Shown here: positions 25,198-32,975 of the stretch, piece by piece
Layout of the letters: every line of letters starts with the position of its first letter
Numbering within the stretch: position 1 is the stretch's first letter
Source: Gracilimonas sp040882225
GTDB taxonomy: Bacteria > Bacteroidota > Rhodothermia > Balneolales > Balneolaceae
Direction: 5' to 3'
Length of the DNA stretch: 64,000 bases
Assembly (NCBI GenBank): GCA_040882225.1
Contig: JBBEBR010000005.1
Coordinates: 84,970 to 148,969, forward strand
Program-made: the position numbers and the translations under genes
The notes under the pieces: model-generated
Seen by the model: only the letters and a program-made list of their open reading frames with translations
Database searches by the model: none
What the model was told of the DNA's origin: nothing

Positions 25198-25462
25198 TTC
25201 TTTGATTCAAGCTCTTAACCTAAAAGAATGGGGCGAAATTCCATCTTGAAACTGTCGCTGTAAATAGATTGAGGTTTATACCGTTTACGTTCCATCAATT
25301 AACTCCTAAAATTATGGCAACCTATTTCACTATAAGGCCCTCGTTGGTGGTTTTGGAGCATTATAAAAACCTGACAGGCTTAGTTTCTTTGGAGATTTTC
25401 TCAAAAGGATTCTTTTAGCCTGTAGTAAATTCTCTGTTTCTTCACCAACGGAAAATTTTTTG
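25198..25462. other. Divergent intergenic spacer, photolyase / blaI
   Basis: This stretch must carry the photolyase promoter on its left side. It contains one dispersed half-palindrome, AAAACCTGACAGG near 25364, and no gene. The blaI promoter and operator begin at 25463. Confidence 0.4.
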
Positions 25463-25497
25463 TTGACATTACATCTAATACTATTATCTTAGTATTA
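25463..25497 (+). promoter_or_regulatory. blaI promoter with overlapping operator dyad
   Basis: A TTGACA -35 box (25463-25468) and a -10 candidate TATCTT (25485-25490) stand 16 bp apart. The perfect dyad TAATACTA-N6-TAGTATTA (25476-25497) overlaps the -10 region and lies about 20 bp before the blaI start. BlaI/MecI repressors bind dyads of this size in their own promoters, so autoregulation is likely. Confidence 0.7.
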
Positions 25498-25515
25498 ACT
25501 AATTAAAACCTTGCT

Positions 25516-25893
25516 ATGAAAAAATCACTTACCCCACTCGGCGAATCAGAAATGGAAATCCTGCACCATGTATGGGAACTTGGAGAAGCTACTGTGGCTC
25601 AGGTTCAGGCACTGATTCTGGAAGAACGTAAAGTTGCCTATACCACAGTAATGACCATCATGAAAAACCTGAATGACAAAGGCTATCTCAAATACCGAAA
25701 AGACGGCGCCACCTATGTATATAGCGCCGCCAAAGATCCGGAGCATGTTCGTTTTAGCCTTATTTCTAAAATGATTGACAAAGTATTTAAAGGATCTACA
25801 TCTGCCCTGGTGCAAACGCTGGTTAAGAAGGAAAATTTGACGGAAGATGACCTCAGAGAAATCAAAAAACTTATAGACAACATGGAGGAATAA
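25516..25893 (+). CDS. BlaI/MecI/CopY-family transcriptional repressor
   Basis: The 125-residue protein has the family's N-terminal winged helix ('LGESEMEILHHVWELGEATVAQV', 'AYTTVMTIMKNLNDKGYL') and a C-terminal dimerisation region. BlaI repressors are inactivated by cleavage when the partner sensor protease is triggered. The partner gene starts 2 bp after the stop, with its ribosome binding site (GGAGGA) inside the blaI 3' end, so the two are translationally coupled. No beta-lactamase is next to them; in Bacteroidota-like genomes such pairs often regulate other functions. Confidence 0.92.
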   Translation: MKKSLTPLGESEMEILHHVWELGEATVAQVQALILEERKVAYTTVMTIMKNLNDKGYLKYRKDGATYVYSAAKDPEHVRFSLISKMIDKVFKGSTSALVQTLVKKENLTEDDLREIKKLIDNMEE

Positions 25894-25895
25894 TC

Positions 25896-27656
25896 ATGAG
25901 AGAATTGATAGAAATAATTAAAGAATTTGGAGCTTTCAGCCTGGATAATATTTGGTTTCCCTTGTTGGTTTGGACTATTTGTTGCGGACTCGCTTTTCTT
26001 TTCCTTCGCGCCAGAAAAAGCATGAATCCTTTATTTCATTATCATTTACGTTCGGCTGCCATACTTTCATTACCACTTGGAATAGCCATGTCTTTTTTAA
26101 TGCAATGGATTCCACAATGGTTATCCGCCAATCCGGTTGAAACAGCTTTTTTCATCGTTCAAAATCCTATGGAAATAGTAGCCGGGGGGTCTTCGCCTGC
26201 AGTTCATGAACAAATGTTGTGGCAAGACCCTTCTTTTTTTCTCGGCTTATTCACGCTAATTCTCATTGGCGGATCTGCTTTTATGGGAATCCGGTTTATT
26301 AACAGCTATAGAGAATTAAAAACCTTGTATAACAATCTTGAATTCTCAAAGGATATAATAGTACCTGAAGCCTCTTCTTCTGAAAATTTTAATCTCGCTT
26401 TTCACGACCACCCGCTTGTTCCTTTCACATTTGGATGGAAAAACCCGGTTATCGTATTACCGAAAGTATTGAAAAGTGACTCCGAGAAATTGAAGATGGC
26501 TCTTCAGCACGAACTCATTCATATTCAACGGGGAGACTACCTGTTGCAACTCGCCCTTTCCATTATTGAGTCCATTTTTTGGTTTCATCCTCTCATCCAT
26601 TTTGGTAACCAGGAAATAGACACCTATCGGGAAATTTCTTGCGACCAAGAAGTACTTTCGAAGACAAATGTTTCTATAAAATCTTATGCCAACCTGTTGT
26701 ACGAATTGGTACCGCTGAATTCAGGTGTAGGTCGGCTTTCGGTAAGTATGGCGGTAAAACAATCAACTCTAAAACAACGGATCAAAACCATGAAATATCA
26801 CAAATTACACCGCACATCCTTTAAGCAAAGCATCTTTTTCCTTTTGCTGATGATAGTAGGAATCACATTGCCCATCGCCTGTTCCGATTTACGTGGGCCG
26901 CAGGGTTTAACAGAACAGGAGTTAATCAATACAGAAGTTTCTTTTGATAATTCAACATTAGAAGTCAATGGAGAAGAGATTATACGTTACTCTGTTTCTT
27001 ACAAGACTACGTTAAATAACGGGATGGTTTTTTCAGCAAAGCAATATGGATTATTCATGGTTTCGGGAACTGAATTTGAAGGAGCCACAAAAACAGCCAA
27101 ATTGAGTGAAAACAAGTTAACTTTCACTACGAATCAACTGAATTTCACCGTAACAAAAGAAGGGCAGTTTATCGAAGGTGAAACAACTCTTTGGGTAAGG
27201 CATTTTCCCGATAAAGTTCCCGCTTCTTTTACAGCCAGCTCAATCCCTTACTCTGCTCTCGCTGATGGAGATTTTCTCAACAAGCTTATACCCGACAGAG
27301 AAAACACGAGTTCCTTTGATGAGGATTTAGGTGATTATTTCGTAGTAGTAGAAAAAATGCCAGAGCCTATTGGAGGCATAAGCGCTCTTCAAAGTAAAGT
27401 GGTTTATCCCGAGATGGCACGTCGAGCCGGAATCGAGGGCCGAGTTACCGTTCAATTTATAGTAAATGAAAACGGAGATGTTGAAAATGCTCAGGTTATG
27501 CGCGGCATCGGCGGTGGAGCTGATGAAGAAGCCTTGAGGGTAGTGGAAGAAACCAAGTTTGAACCGGGAATACAAAAAGGAAAACCGGTTCGCGTAAGAT
27601 TTGCTATGTCAATCAATTTCCGCCTTCAGGATTCTGATTTTAGTTCTCAGGAATAG
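25896..27656 (+). CDS. BlaR1-like M56 membrane metallopeptidase with TonB-type C-terminal domain
   Basis: Several N-terminal TM helices (about 17-37, 50-72, 112-135) lead to the cytosolic zinc protease motif H205-E-L-I-H209. A further TM helix (about 310-330) ends in 'LPIACSDL'. The outer part is not the penicillin-binding sensor of BlaR1: it contains a beta-rich region (about 345-460) and then a TonB C-terminal domain (about 495-580: 'VVYPEMARRAGIEGRVTVQF', 'EEALRVVEETKFEPG', 'PVRVRFAMSINF'). The protein therefore probably senses an envelope signal rather than a beta-lactam, and cleaves the BlaI-type repressor. The 3' end is followed by a strong terminator. Confidence 0.88.
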   Translation: MRELIEIIKEFGAFSLDNIWFPLLVWTICCGLAFLFLRARKSMNPLFHYHLRSAAILSLPLGIAMSFLMQWIPQWLSANPVETAFFIVQNPMEIVAGGSSPAVHEQMLWQDPSFFLGLFTLILIGGSAFMGIRFINSYRELKTLYNNLEFSKDIIVPEASSSENFNLAFHDHPLVPFTFGWKNPVIVLPKVLKSDSEKLKMALQHELIHIQRGDYLLQLALSIIESIFWFHPLIHFGNQEIDTYREISCDQEVLSKTNVSIKSYANLLYELVPLNSGVGRLSVSMAVKQSTLKQRIKTMKYHKLHRTSFKQSIFFLLLMIVGITLPIACSDLRGPQGLTEQELINTEVSFDNSTLEVNGEEIIRYSVSYKTTLNNGMVFSAKQYGLFMVSGTEFEGATKTAKLSENKLTFTTNQLNFTVTKEGQFIEGETTLWVRHFPDKVPASFTASSIPYSALADGDFLNKLIPDRENTSSFDEDLGDYFVVVEKMPEPIGGISALQSKVVYPEMARRAGIEGRVTVQFIVNENGDVENAQVMRGIGGGADEEALRVVEETKFEPGIQKGKPVRVRFAMSINFRLQDSDFSSQE

Positions 27657-27675
27657 TTAACCTTTGTCCTTCACA

Positions 27676-27704
27676 AAAGCGGGTTTGAAAAGCCCGCTTT
27701 TTTT
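27676..27704 (+). terminator. Terminator of the blaI-blaR operon
   Basis: Stem AAAGCGGG (27676-27683) / CCCGCTTT (27693-27700) with a 9-nt loop, followed by T residues. It lies 20 bp after the blaR-like stop. Confidence 0.88.
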
Positions 27705-27778
27705 ATTTCATCTGATTTGCAACTTTGTTTATTCTTGATCGTACTACCGAATTAGCTTTAAAATCAAAATATATTACC

Positions 27779-27961
27779 ATGCCAGCTAAATTAAGAAAAT
27801 CAAGGACAGACAAAATGCTTGCCGGTGTTTGCGGCGGTTTTGCAGAGTACCTCGGATGGGATTCAACTCTTGTTCGTATCCTTTTTGCTTTAATATTGAT
27901 TTCCAGCTTTGGAACAGCTGTCCTCGTTTACTTCATTTTAGCTATTGTAATGCCGGATTGA
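27779..27961 (+). CDS. Small PspC-domain membrane protein
   Basis: A 60-residue protein consisting of a PspC domain alone: basic 'KLRKSRTDKMLAGVCGG' then 'AEYLGWDSTLVRILFALIL' and one hydrophobic helix ending 'FILAIVMPD'. I place the start at 27779 because the family motif begins within about ten residues of it; an upstream in-frame ATG adds 18 unrelated residues. PspC proteins are linked to membrane stress in enterobacteria. A role here is not established, and no pspA or pspB is nearby. Confidence 0.88.
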   Translation: MPAKLRKSRTDKMLAGVCGGFAEYLGWDSTLVRILFALILISSFGTAVLVYFILAIVMPD

Positions 27962-28098
27962 TCAACCGGCTTTTATTCCCCAAAGCTGCACTACTTTTTA
28001 GATACAGTTTTTTTTTGTGGATACGTTTTATTTGATTTACCTCCTCTTGTAATAATCCCTCCGCATTAGCATCTTGAATACCAATTAATCATTATGAT

Positions 28099-28953
28099 AT
28101 GAAAGTTGGAATTATTGGTGATGCGAAACGTGCTGTTGCCTGGGAGCAACATCTTCGTCCCCACAGAATTGTTCATGAAGTAGATCTTTGCCCAACCATT
28201 CAGACAGTCGGCGAGGTAGATGCCTGTTTTCTTATTGATGAAAGTCCCGATAACCTTCATGTTTTGCTGGAAGGAATTCAGATGGGGCTAAACTGTTTCC
28301 TGATATCCAAACCCCCTTCCGATAAAAAAATGCTTGAGAAAATTCATCAGGCTACCCGGGAAGCCGGAGTTCACGTTCAGCTTTCGCATTGGCCAACGTT
28401 AGCTCCTGCCACCCAGTGGATGATGGACAGGATTAACCGCCCGTCAGTAATCAGTATAATCAGACAGGTTAGTTACTCCCAGTTTTCAAATTTAGATGAT
28501 GAGTTCAAACAACTTTGGATGGATGAGCTCGGACTGTGTATTAAATGGGTGGGTAGCGGCATTCATCACCTGGAAGCAAAAGAGGTGGCAATGAGTGCAA
28601 ATCAGCCTCTGATTATCCATCTCTTTTTACGCTTCGATAATGGCGCTTCTGCGGATATCCGAATTAACGTTGCCGGCGGAGATAGTTATCACCAGCGATT
28701 GATTGCTACCAAACAGGAAGTATTGGAATGTAATGTGCCTTCTCAAACTATAAGAATTGGGAGGTTAAATTCTGGAGAGCATTTGTTTTTTGAAAAACAG
28801 GTTTTTGATCCGGCTAAATCAGCAGAAAAGGCTGCTTTGATGTTTTTGAAATCTATCCAAATGAATAAAGAAACTGCTTATACAAGTTATGATGCGTACC
28901 AGCTCGCCCTTCAGGTTGAGCGTATAGAACAGCGGTTAAAGCAATTCAGTTAA
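28099..28953 (+). CDS. Gfo/Idh/MocA-like oxidoreductase (divergent)
   Basis: A short Rossmann start ('MKVGIIGDAKRAVAWEQHL'), 'DACFLIDESPDNLHVLLEGI' and the 'SKPPSD' block (where the family has EKP) identify a Gfo/Idh/MocA-like fold. The C-terminal part (about 120-284) has the 'GSGIHHLE' segment, where the family usually has a G-x-H-x-x-D/E motif. The dinucleotide-binding glycine pattern is incomplete (G4-I-I-G7-D), so catalysis is uncertain. At 284 residues it is shorter than typical 330-390-residue members. It could act on sugars, but no sugar genes are adjacent. Confidence 0.72.
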   Translation: MKVGIIGDAKRAVAWEQHLRPHRIVHEVDLCPTIQTVGEVDACFLIDESPDNLHVLLEGIQMGLNCFLISKPPSDKKMLEKIHQATREAGVHVQLSHWPTLAPATQWMMDRINRPSVISIIRQVSYSQFSNLDDEFKQLWMDELGLCIKWVGSGIHHLEAKEVAMSANQPLIIHLFLRFDNGASADIRINVAGGDSYHQRLIATKQEVLECNVPSQTIRIGRLNSGEHLFFEKQVFDPAKSAEKAALMFLKSIQMNKETAYTSYDAYQLALQVERIEQRLKQFS

Positions 28954-28960
28954 TATTATG

Positions 28961-29010
28961 TTAACCTCGGCTTAACATTGTGTTTACTTTTTCTTAACAA
29001 TTTCTTAACA
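28961..29010 (+). promoter_or_regulatory. Five direct repeats at exact 11-bp spacing, Pho-box-like
   Basis: TTAAC-type pentamers start at 28961, 28972, 28983 (TTTAC variant), 28994 and 29005, each exactly 11 bp apart; four of the five are preceded by or near CTTAACA. OmpR/PhoB-family regulators bind such 11-bp direct repeats, and the unit resembles the cyanobacterial Pho box CTTAACCT. The array ends 28 bp before the start of the secreted-protein gene that follows, the usual place for an activator site. The regulator is not identified. Confidence 0.6.
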
Positions 29011-29037
29011 TTGGATATCATTCAATGTGAGAAAAAA

Positions 29038-29436
29038 ATGAAAACAGTTCTTGTATTTTTTGCCTTTAGCATGATTTCCGCTACGGGCATTTTAGCTCAG
29101 CAAACTATTACGAATCATAAACACGAGCGTATTTTAACGCATCTTGAAGGAAATGTTTTCTCTGTAAAATTCATTGATACAGAAGGAAACGTTGCGCAAG
29201 AAGGAGAATACTGGAAGCAAGATAATCGATTCAAACCCCATGGCATTTGGACTCTTTATGCACCAAACTCTGATGAAATTGCTACGAAGTCAGAATTTGT
29301 GAAAGGAAAACAAGTGTGGGTTGAAACCACAGTGGATGGCAAGATTATAAAAGCTGGAGAACAAGAGATAGCAATAAACAATATTGAGAGACAAGTTCAA
29401 GAGCCTGAAAAACAACTTGCTGGTTTAAAAAAATAA
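29038..29436 (+). CDS. Small secreted protein, MORN/YwqK-like
   Basis: A 132-residue protein with a signal peptide ('MKTVLVFFAFSMISATGILAQ'). The start is chosen at 29038 because the signal begins there and the upstream in-frame ATG falls inside the direct-repeat promoter. The mature part contains 'GEYWKQDNRFKPHGIWTLY' and 'KSEFVKGKQVWVET', which resemble single repeats of MORN/YwqK-type modules, and a glutamine/glutamate-rich C-tail. I cannot assign a function. It is probably first in a two-gene unit with the tiny membrane protein that follows, controlled by the 11-bp repeat array. Confidence 0.72.
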   Translation: MKTVLVFFAFSMISATGILAQQTITNHKHERILTHLEGNVFSVKFIDTEGNVAQEGEYWKQDNRFKPHGIWTLYAPNSDEIATKSEFVKGKQVWVETTVDGKIIKAGEQEIAINNIERQVQEPEKQLAGLKK

Positions 29437-29473
29437 CAAGAAATATCATCAGCACTTAAAAGGAGGTGCCACT

Positions 29474-29629
29474 ATGAGAGCAAAATTATATGAAAAATAT
29501 TACAAGCGAGGATTTGATCATTTTATCTTTAAGAATGTATTAGGCCTCGATAAACCGGATAAATCTATAAAACGTCTTTATTATGCCATCATTACAGCAG
29601 TTATCATTTTAGGAATTACTGTTCTATAG
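29474..29629 (+). CDS. 51-residue single-TM membrane protein
   Basis: A near-perfect Shine-Dalgarno AGGAGGTG (29461-29468) stands 5 bp before the ATG, one of the strongest in the window. The peptide has a basic/aromatic N-half ('KLYEKYYKRGFDHFIFKNVLG') and a C-terminal hydrophobic helix ('YYAIITAVIILGITVL'). I know no family. It follows the secreted-protein gene by 37 bp on the same strand and ends 9 bp before the convergent SDR stop. Confidence 0.65.
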   Translation: MRAKLYEKYYKRGFDHFIFKNVLGLDKPDKSIKRLYYAIITAVIILGITVL

Positions 29630-29638
29630 TTATTTTTA

Positions 29639-30487
29639 TTACGGCTTTAAGGATTTGAATATCTTTTTAAGTTTGCTTCTGGACATCAGGCCATCAATGA
29701 AATTAAATTGGCCTGCCTGAAGCCTCTCCCCGCCATCAATAACTACACATTCACCGGTTATGTATGGTGCAAGATCAGACATAAGAAATATTGCAAGATT
29801 GGCGAGCTCTTCATGCTCGCCATATCTTTTTAAAGGAATTTTCTCTTTAAATTTTTTCTCCAGCATCTTCTGAACCAATCTTGACCAAGCTCCTTCGGTT
29901 GGAAAAGGACCCGGAGCAATCGCGTTTAGCCGAATTCCATATTCAGCCCATTCAAAAGCCAAAGAACGCGTCATGGCTAAAACCCCGGCTTTGCTGCATG
30001 CCGATGGAAGCACAAAAGCACATCCAGTTCCCTCAGCATAGGTTGTGACCATATTCAAGACACTGCCTTCTTTCTTATTGTTGATCAGATAGTTGCCAAA
30101 AACGTGAGTACAATTAAAACTTCCGTGCAACACAATATCTACAATTGCTTTGAACCCGCCAGGTGTTAAATCCTCAGAAGCCGATAAAAAGTTTCCCGCT
30201 GCATTATTAACCAAACCTTCTATTGAGCCGAAATCATTAATAATTTGTTCAAACATTGATGTTACGCCATCATAATCTCGCACATCAATCTGATAATACT
30301 TTACAGTGGCTCCATCACGTTCTTTTGCAATCTCTTCAACTGCTTGTTTTAGCTTTTTTTCAGTTCTTCCACAAATGGCGATATCTGCTCCGCATTTTGC
30401 AAGTCCTTTTGCCATAGCCAAACCTAATCCGCTTCCGCCTCCGGTAATCAAAATAGTCTTTCCTGATAACGTGTCTTCTTTATACAT
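29639..30487 (-). CDS. SDR oxidoreductase, 2,4-dienoyl-CoA reductase-like
   Basis: A classical SDR fold with 'ILITGGGSGLGLAMA' (about 12-26) and 'LVNNAAGNF'. The usual YxxxK is replaced by 'SACSKAG' (Ser and Lys kept), the pattern of 2,4-dienoyl-CoA and peroxisomal trans-2-enoyl-CoA reductases rather than of ordinary SDRs. 'RLNAIAPGPFPTEGA' matches the same group. It would reduce dienoyl-CoA intermediates with NADPH so that unsaturated fatty acids can pass through beta-oxidation. It is the last gene of the fatty-acid degradation operon, 10 bp after the nucleotidyltransferase gene. Confidence 0.87.
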   Translation of the reverse strand: MYKEDTLSGKTILITGGGSGLGLAMAKGLAKCGADIAICGRTEKKLKQAVEEIAKERDGATVKYYQIDVRDYDGVTSMFEQIINDFGSIEGLVNNAAGNFLSASEDLTPGGFKAIVDIVLHGSFNCTHVFGNYLINNKKEGSVLNMVTTYAEGTGCAFVLPSACSKAGVLAMTRSLAFEWAEYGIRLNAIAPGPFPTEGAWSRLVQKMLEKKFKEKIPLKRYGEHEELANLAIFLMSDLAPYITGECVVIDGGERLQAGQFNFIDGLMSRSKLKKIFKSLKP

Positions 30488-30496
30488 GAATAACTC

Positions 30497-31048
30497 CTAT
30501 AAATTTTTAATTTGATTCCAGTGCTCTTGGATCCTAATTTCTTGTAATCCTTCTACCAATTCCTGAACTACAGAATCTATTTCCTGAATATCTATAGTAG
30601 TTAAGTTATGCTCTATTACATTTTTAGCATCTTCCAAATCTTTTGGGCGACCAGCTAGCAGCTTATAGATAATTAAATCTTCAGCTCTAACGATTTGAAC
30701 TTTTTTGCCTTCTATATCTACAGACAAAGCTTTTTGAATCGCATTTCTCTCAAAATCTATGAAGGAAAAAATTAAATCTACCTTTATGTTATTCTTTAGG
30801 CTGATCAATGGTAAAACATTAGTCTGTTCCACGAATTGGGTAGCATCTTTCGCCCTAGCTTCAAATTTATTATCTACAGCCTTTAAGACTTGATCTAAGC
30901 TACTTGAATCTACTCCTAAAACTATATCAATATCCTCAGTGAATCGAGGCTCGCCGTGAAATAGAACAGCATACCCTCCAATTACCATATATGGTAATTT
31001 GTGTTTTTCAAGCAAATCAGTTATTTCATGAAGGGTATTATTAAGCAC
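30497..31048 (-). CDS. AbiEii/MNT-like nucleotidyltransferase
   Basis: The 183-residue protein has the minimal nucleotidyltransferase fold: 'MVIGGYAVLFHGEPRFTEDID' includes the G24-G25 motif and acids D39 and D41, and 'KVDLIFSF' supplies the third acid D91. 'VRAEDLIIYKLLAGRPKDLED' is the C-terminal block seen in AbiEii-type and related (DUF6036-like) toxins and in MNT antitoxins. Such enzymes transfer nucleotides or nucleoside monophosphates onto RNA or proteins. The start overlaps the preceding small gene by 8 bp. The pair interrupts the fatty-acid operon and is more AT-rich than it, suggesting an inserted cassette. A toxin-antitoxin role is inference. Confidence 0.8.
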   Translation of the reverse strand: MLNNTLHEITDLLEKHKLPYMVIGGYAVLFHGEPRFTEDIDIVLGVDSSSLDQVLKAVDNKFEARAKDATQFVEQTNVLPLISLKNNIKVDLIFSFIDFERNAIQKALSVDIEGKKVQIVRAEDLIIYKLLAGRPKDLEDAKNVIEHNLTTIDIQEIDSVVQELVEGLQEIRIQEHWNQIKNL

Positions 31049-31256
31049 TATTCTTCTTAATTAGCATCATTTTTTTTCTCACTCCGATCAACATTGCGAT
31101 ATGTTTCTGCCCTTCAGAGTTAATAATGTCCGGATTTATACTCAAAGCCATTTTATACATCTCATCAGCTTTCTTATACCAGTCTTTTCCTTTATTTGCA
31201 GAATCTATTCTTTCTTTTTTTTCAAAAGCTTCCAATATGTGAGGGTTTTTAACCAT
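31041..31256 (-). CDS. Small partner protein of the nucleotidyltransferase, family unknown
   Basis: A 71-residue, lysine-rich, probably all-helical protein ('ILEAFEKKERIDSANKGKDW', 'ADEMYKMALSINPDI', 'LIGVRKKMMLIKK'). I recognise no HTH, HEPN or known antitoxin signature. It is coded just ahead of the nucleotidyltransferase with an 8-bp overlap, and 30 bp after the thiolase stop, so it travels with the enzyme gene. By position it could be the antitoxin or a substrate of the enzyme. Confidence 0.65.
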   Translation of the reverse strand: MVKNPHILEAFEKKERIDSANKGKDWYKKADEMYKMALSINPDIINSEGQKHIAMLIGVRKKMMLIKKNSA

Positions 31257-31286
31257 AGATGAAATATGGAATAATAATCAGTTAAA

Positions 31287-32468
31287 TCAACTTAAATTTT
31301 CAAATATACCGGCAGCGCCCATTCCCCCGCCAATGCACATAGTCACTAACCCGTATTTGGAATTTCGTGTCTGCATTTCGTAGAGAATTTGAGTGGTAAG
31401 TTTAGCGCCGGTACATCCCAGCGGGTGGCCCATTGCAATTGCCCCGCCATTCACATTGGTGATATCTGCATTCAATCCCAACTCCCTAATTACAGCTACC
31501 GCCTGTGAAGCAAAAGCCTCATTTAACTCAATTAAATCTATTTTGGATAATTCTATTCCCGTTTTCTCCAACACTTTGGCTACAGCCTTCACCGGTCCCA
31601 TTCCCATATATTCGGGTTCCACACCTGCTACCTGAAAGCCAACATAACGGGCCATTGGTGTAAGACCGAGTTCTTTTACTTTTTCGCCACTCATTACCAC
31701 AACGGCGGCAGCGGCATCATTCATCTGGGAAGAGTTCCCTGCCGTCACACTTCCTCCCGCTTTAAATGCCGCCCTTAACCCGGATAAAACCTCAACAGAT
31801 GTGTCTCTTCGCGGGCCTTCGTCTTGTTTAAAAATGAAGGCCTCTTCTACTAATTCTCCATCGGCAGTTACTTTTTTCTCTACTACTTTTACCGGTGTAA
31901 TTTGCTTGTCAAACTTCCCGCTCTCCCAGGCTGAAATAGCCTTTTGATGACTGCGGTATGCAAATTCATCTTGGTCTTCCCGGCTCACTTTATATCTTTG
32001 CGCTACGTTCTCAGCCGTAATTCCCATGCTGATATAAATCCCCGGATTCTCTTCCATCAACGTTGGATTTGGCTGTGTTGACATTCCACCCATTGGAACT
32101 AAAGACATGGACTCAACACCGCCGGCTACCACTACATCTACAGCACCGGTAAGTATTCGCTCGGCTCCCATTGCGATGGATTGCAATCCCGAAGAGCAAA
32201 AGCGGTTAATAGTAACGCCCGGAGTTTCATTTGGCAATCCTCCCAAAAGAGCAATTTGTCGTGCCACATTCAAACCCTGAGCTCCTTCCGGAAAAGCACA
32301 TCCCATAATTACATCTTCAACCATTTTCGGTGTAAGTCCGGGAGTCCTTTTCAGCAAATCCTTGATAACTTCACCCCCTAAAGAATCGGGCCGAGTAAAT
32401 CGCAAAGATCCTTTATTTGCCTTTCCACATGCTGTTCTTGCCGCCGATACGATGTATGCTTCTTTCAT
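31287..32468 (-). CDS. fadA: Acetyl-CoA acyltransferase (thiolase)
   Basis: A 393-residue thiolase with nucleophile C91 in 'NRFCSSGLQS', catalytic H348 in 'GHPLGCTG' and proton-relay C378 in 'MCIGGGMGAAG'. It would cleave 3-ketoacyl-CoA at the end of each beta-oxidation round. It follows the FadN-type gene in the same operon, as usual, although an S23 cassette of about 500 bp now separates the two. Length and motifs are those of degradative FadA/FadI rather than biosynthetic thiolases, though the two cannot be split with certainty by eye. Confidence 0.93.
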   Translation of the reverse strand: MKEAYIVSAARTACGKANKGSLRFTRPDSLGGEVIKDLLKRTPGLTPKMVEDVIMGCAFPEGAQGLNVARQIALLGGLPNETPGVTINRFCSSGLQSIAMGAERILTGAVDVVVAGGVESMSLVPMGGMSTQPNPTLMEENPGIYISMGITAENVAQRYKVSREDQDEFAYRSHQKAISAWESGKFDKQITPVKVVEKKVTADGELVEEAFIFKQDEGPRRDTSVEVLSGLRAAFKAGGSVTAGNSSQMNDAAAAVVVMSGEKVKELGLTPMARYVGFQVAGVEPEYMGMGPVKAVAKVLEKTGIELSKIDLIELNEAFASQAVAVIRELGLNADITNVNGGAIAMGHPLGCTGAKLTTQILYEMQTRNSKYGLVTMCIGGGMGAAGIFENLS

Positions 32469-32521
32469 AGTGTTAGAGAATAGATATTAGTATTTAGTAA
32501 TTAGATTTTAGTATGAATAAT

Positions 32522-32596
32522 TTCTGTGCAAGTATATATCTCATCCAATAGTTCTACTGATTTCTGCTAAATATTTTAGTTTTTATACTGATGCAT
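32522..32596 (-). pseudogene. Truncated duplicate of the S23 four-helix-bundle gene (5' end)
   Basis: On the minus strand, about 25 codons align without gaps to the start of the intact neighbour: 'MHQYKN*' then 'QKSVEL', 'E-I-Y-T-C-T' in the same frame, with two stop codons. The DNA upstream of its ATG also matches. The rest of the gene is deleted. It is a decayed tandem copy. Confidence 0.8.
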
Positions 32597-32624
32597 TTTC
32601 TAAAATCTAATTGCTAAATACTAT

Positions 32625-32975
32625 TCATTTCAGTGAGTTTGAAAGGGAGTAGATCATTCTTTGGACTTCATTTGTTTTATTGGATAAATCTTCAAACTTA
32701 TTTTCTGATATATATCCTAAATTTCTGGAGATTATTAGTTGGGTATCAAGTTCTGAACCTGAGCCATAAGCATAATTAAGAAAATTTTTAAACTCCTTGT
32801 TAGAGTTTCTCCCGGCTCCTTCTGCTATGTTTGAACTAATAGAAACCGTACTTCTTCGAATCTGCGAAATAAGGCCGAATTTCTCTTCTGAAGGAAATTG
32901 TTTTGTGCAAGAATAAACCTCGGTCGCTAGTTCTACTGATTTTTGCCAAACCTTTAAGTTTTTATACTGATGCAT
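32625..32975 (-). CDS. Four-helix-bundle protein (S23 / 23S rRNA intervening-sequence family)
   Basis: A 116-residue protein with the family pattern: 'KNLKVWQKSVELATEVY' (helix 1), 'FGLISQIRRSTVSISSNIAEG' (helix 2, the strongest motif), 'FKNFLNYAYGSGSELDTQL' (helix 3) and 'LSNKTNEVQRMIYSL' (helix 4). Members were first found as ORFs inside intervening sequences of 23S rRNA genes; their molecular function is unknown. This copy is unrelated in function to the operon around it and is bounded by inverted repeats, with a decayed copy next to it. Confidence 0.92.
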   Translation of the reverse strand: MHQYKNLKVWQKSVELATEVYSCTKQFPSEEKFGLISQIRRSTVSISSNIAEGAGRNSNKEFKNFLNYAYGSGSELDTQLIISRNLGYISENKFEDLSNKTNEVQRMIYSLSNSLK

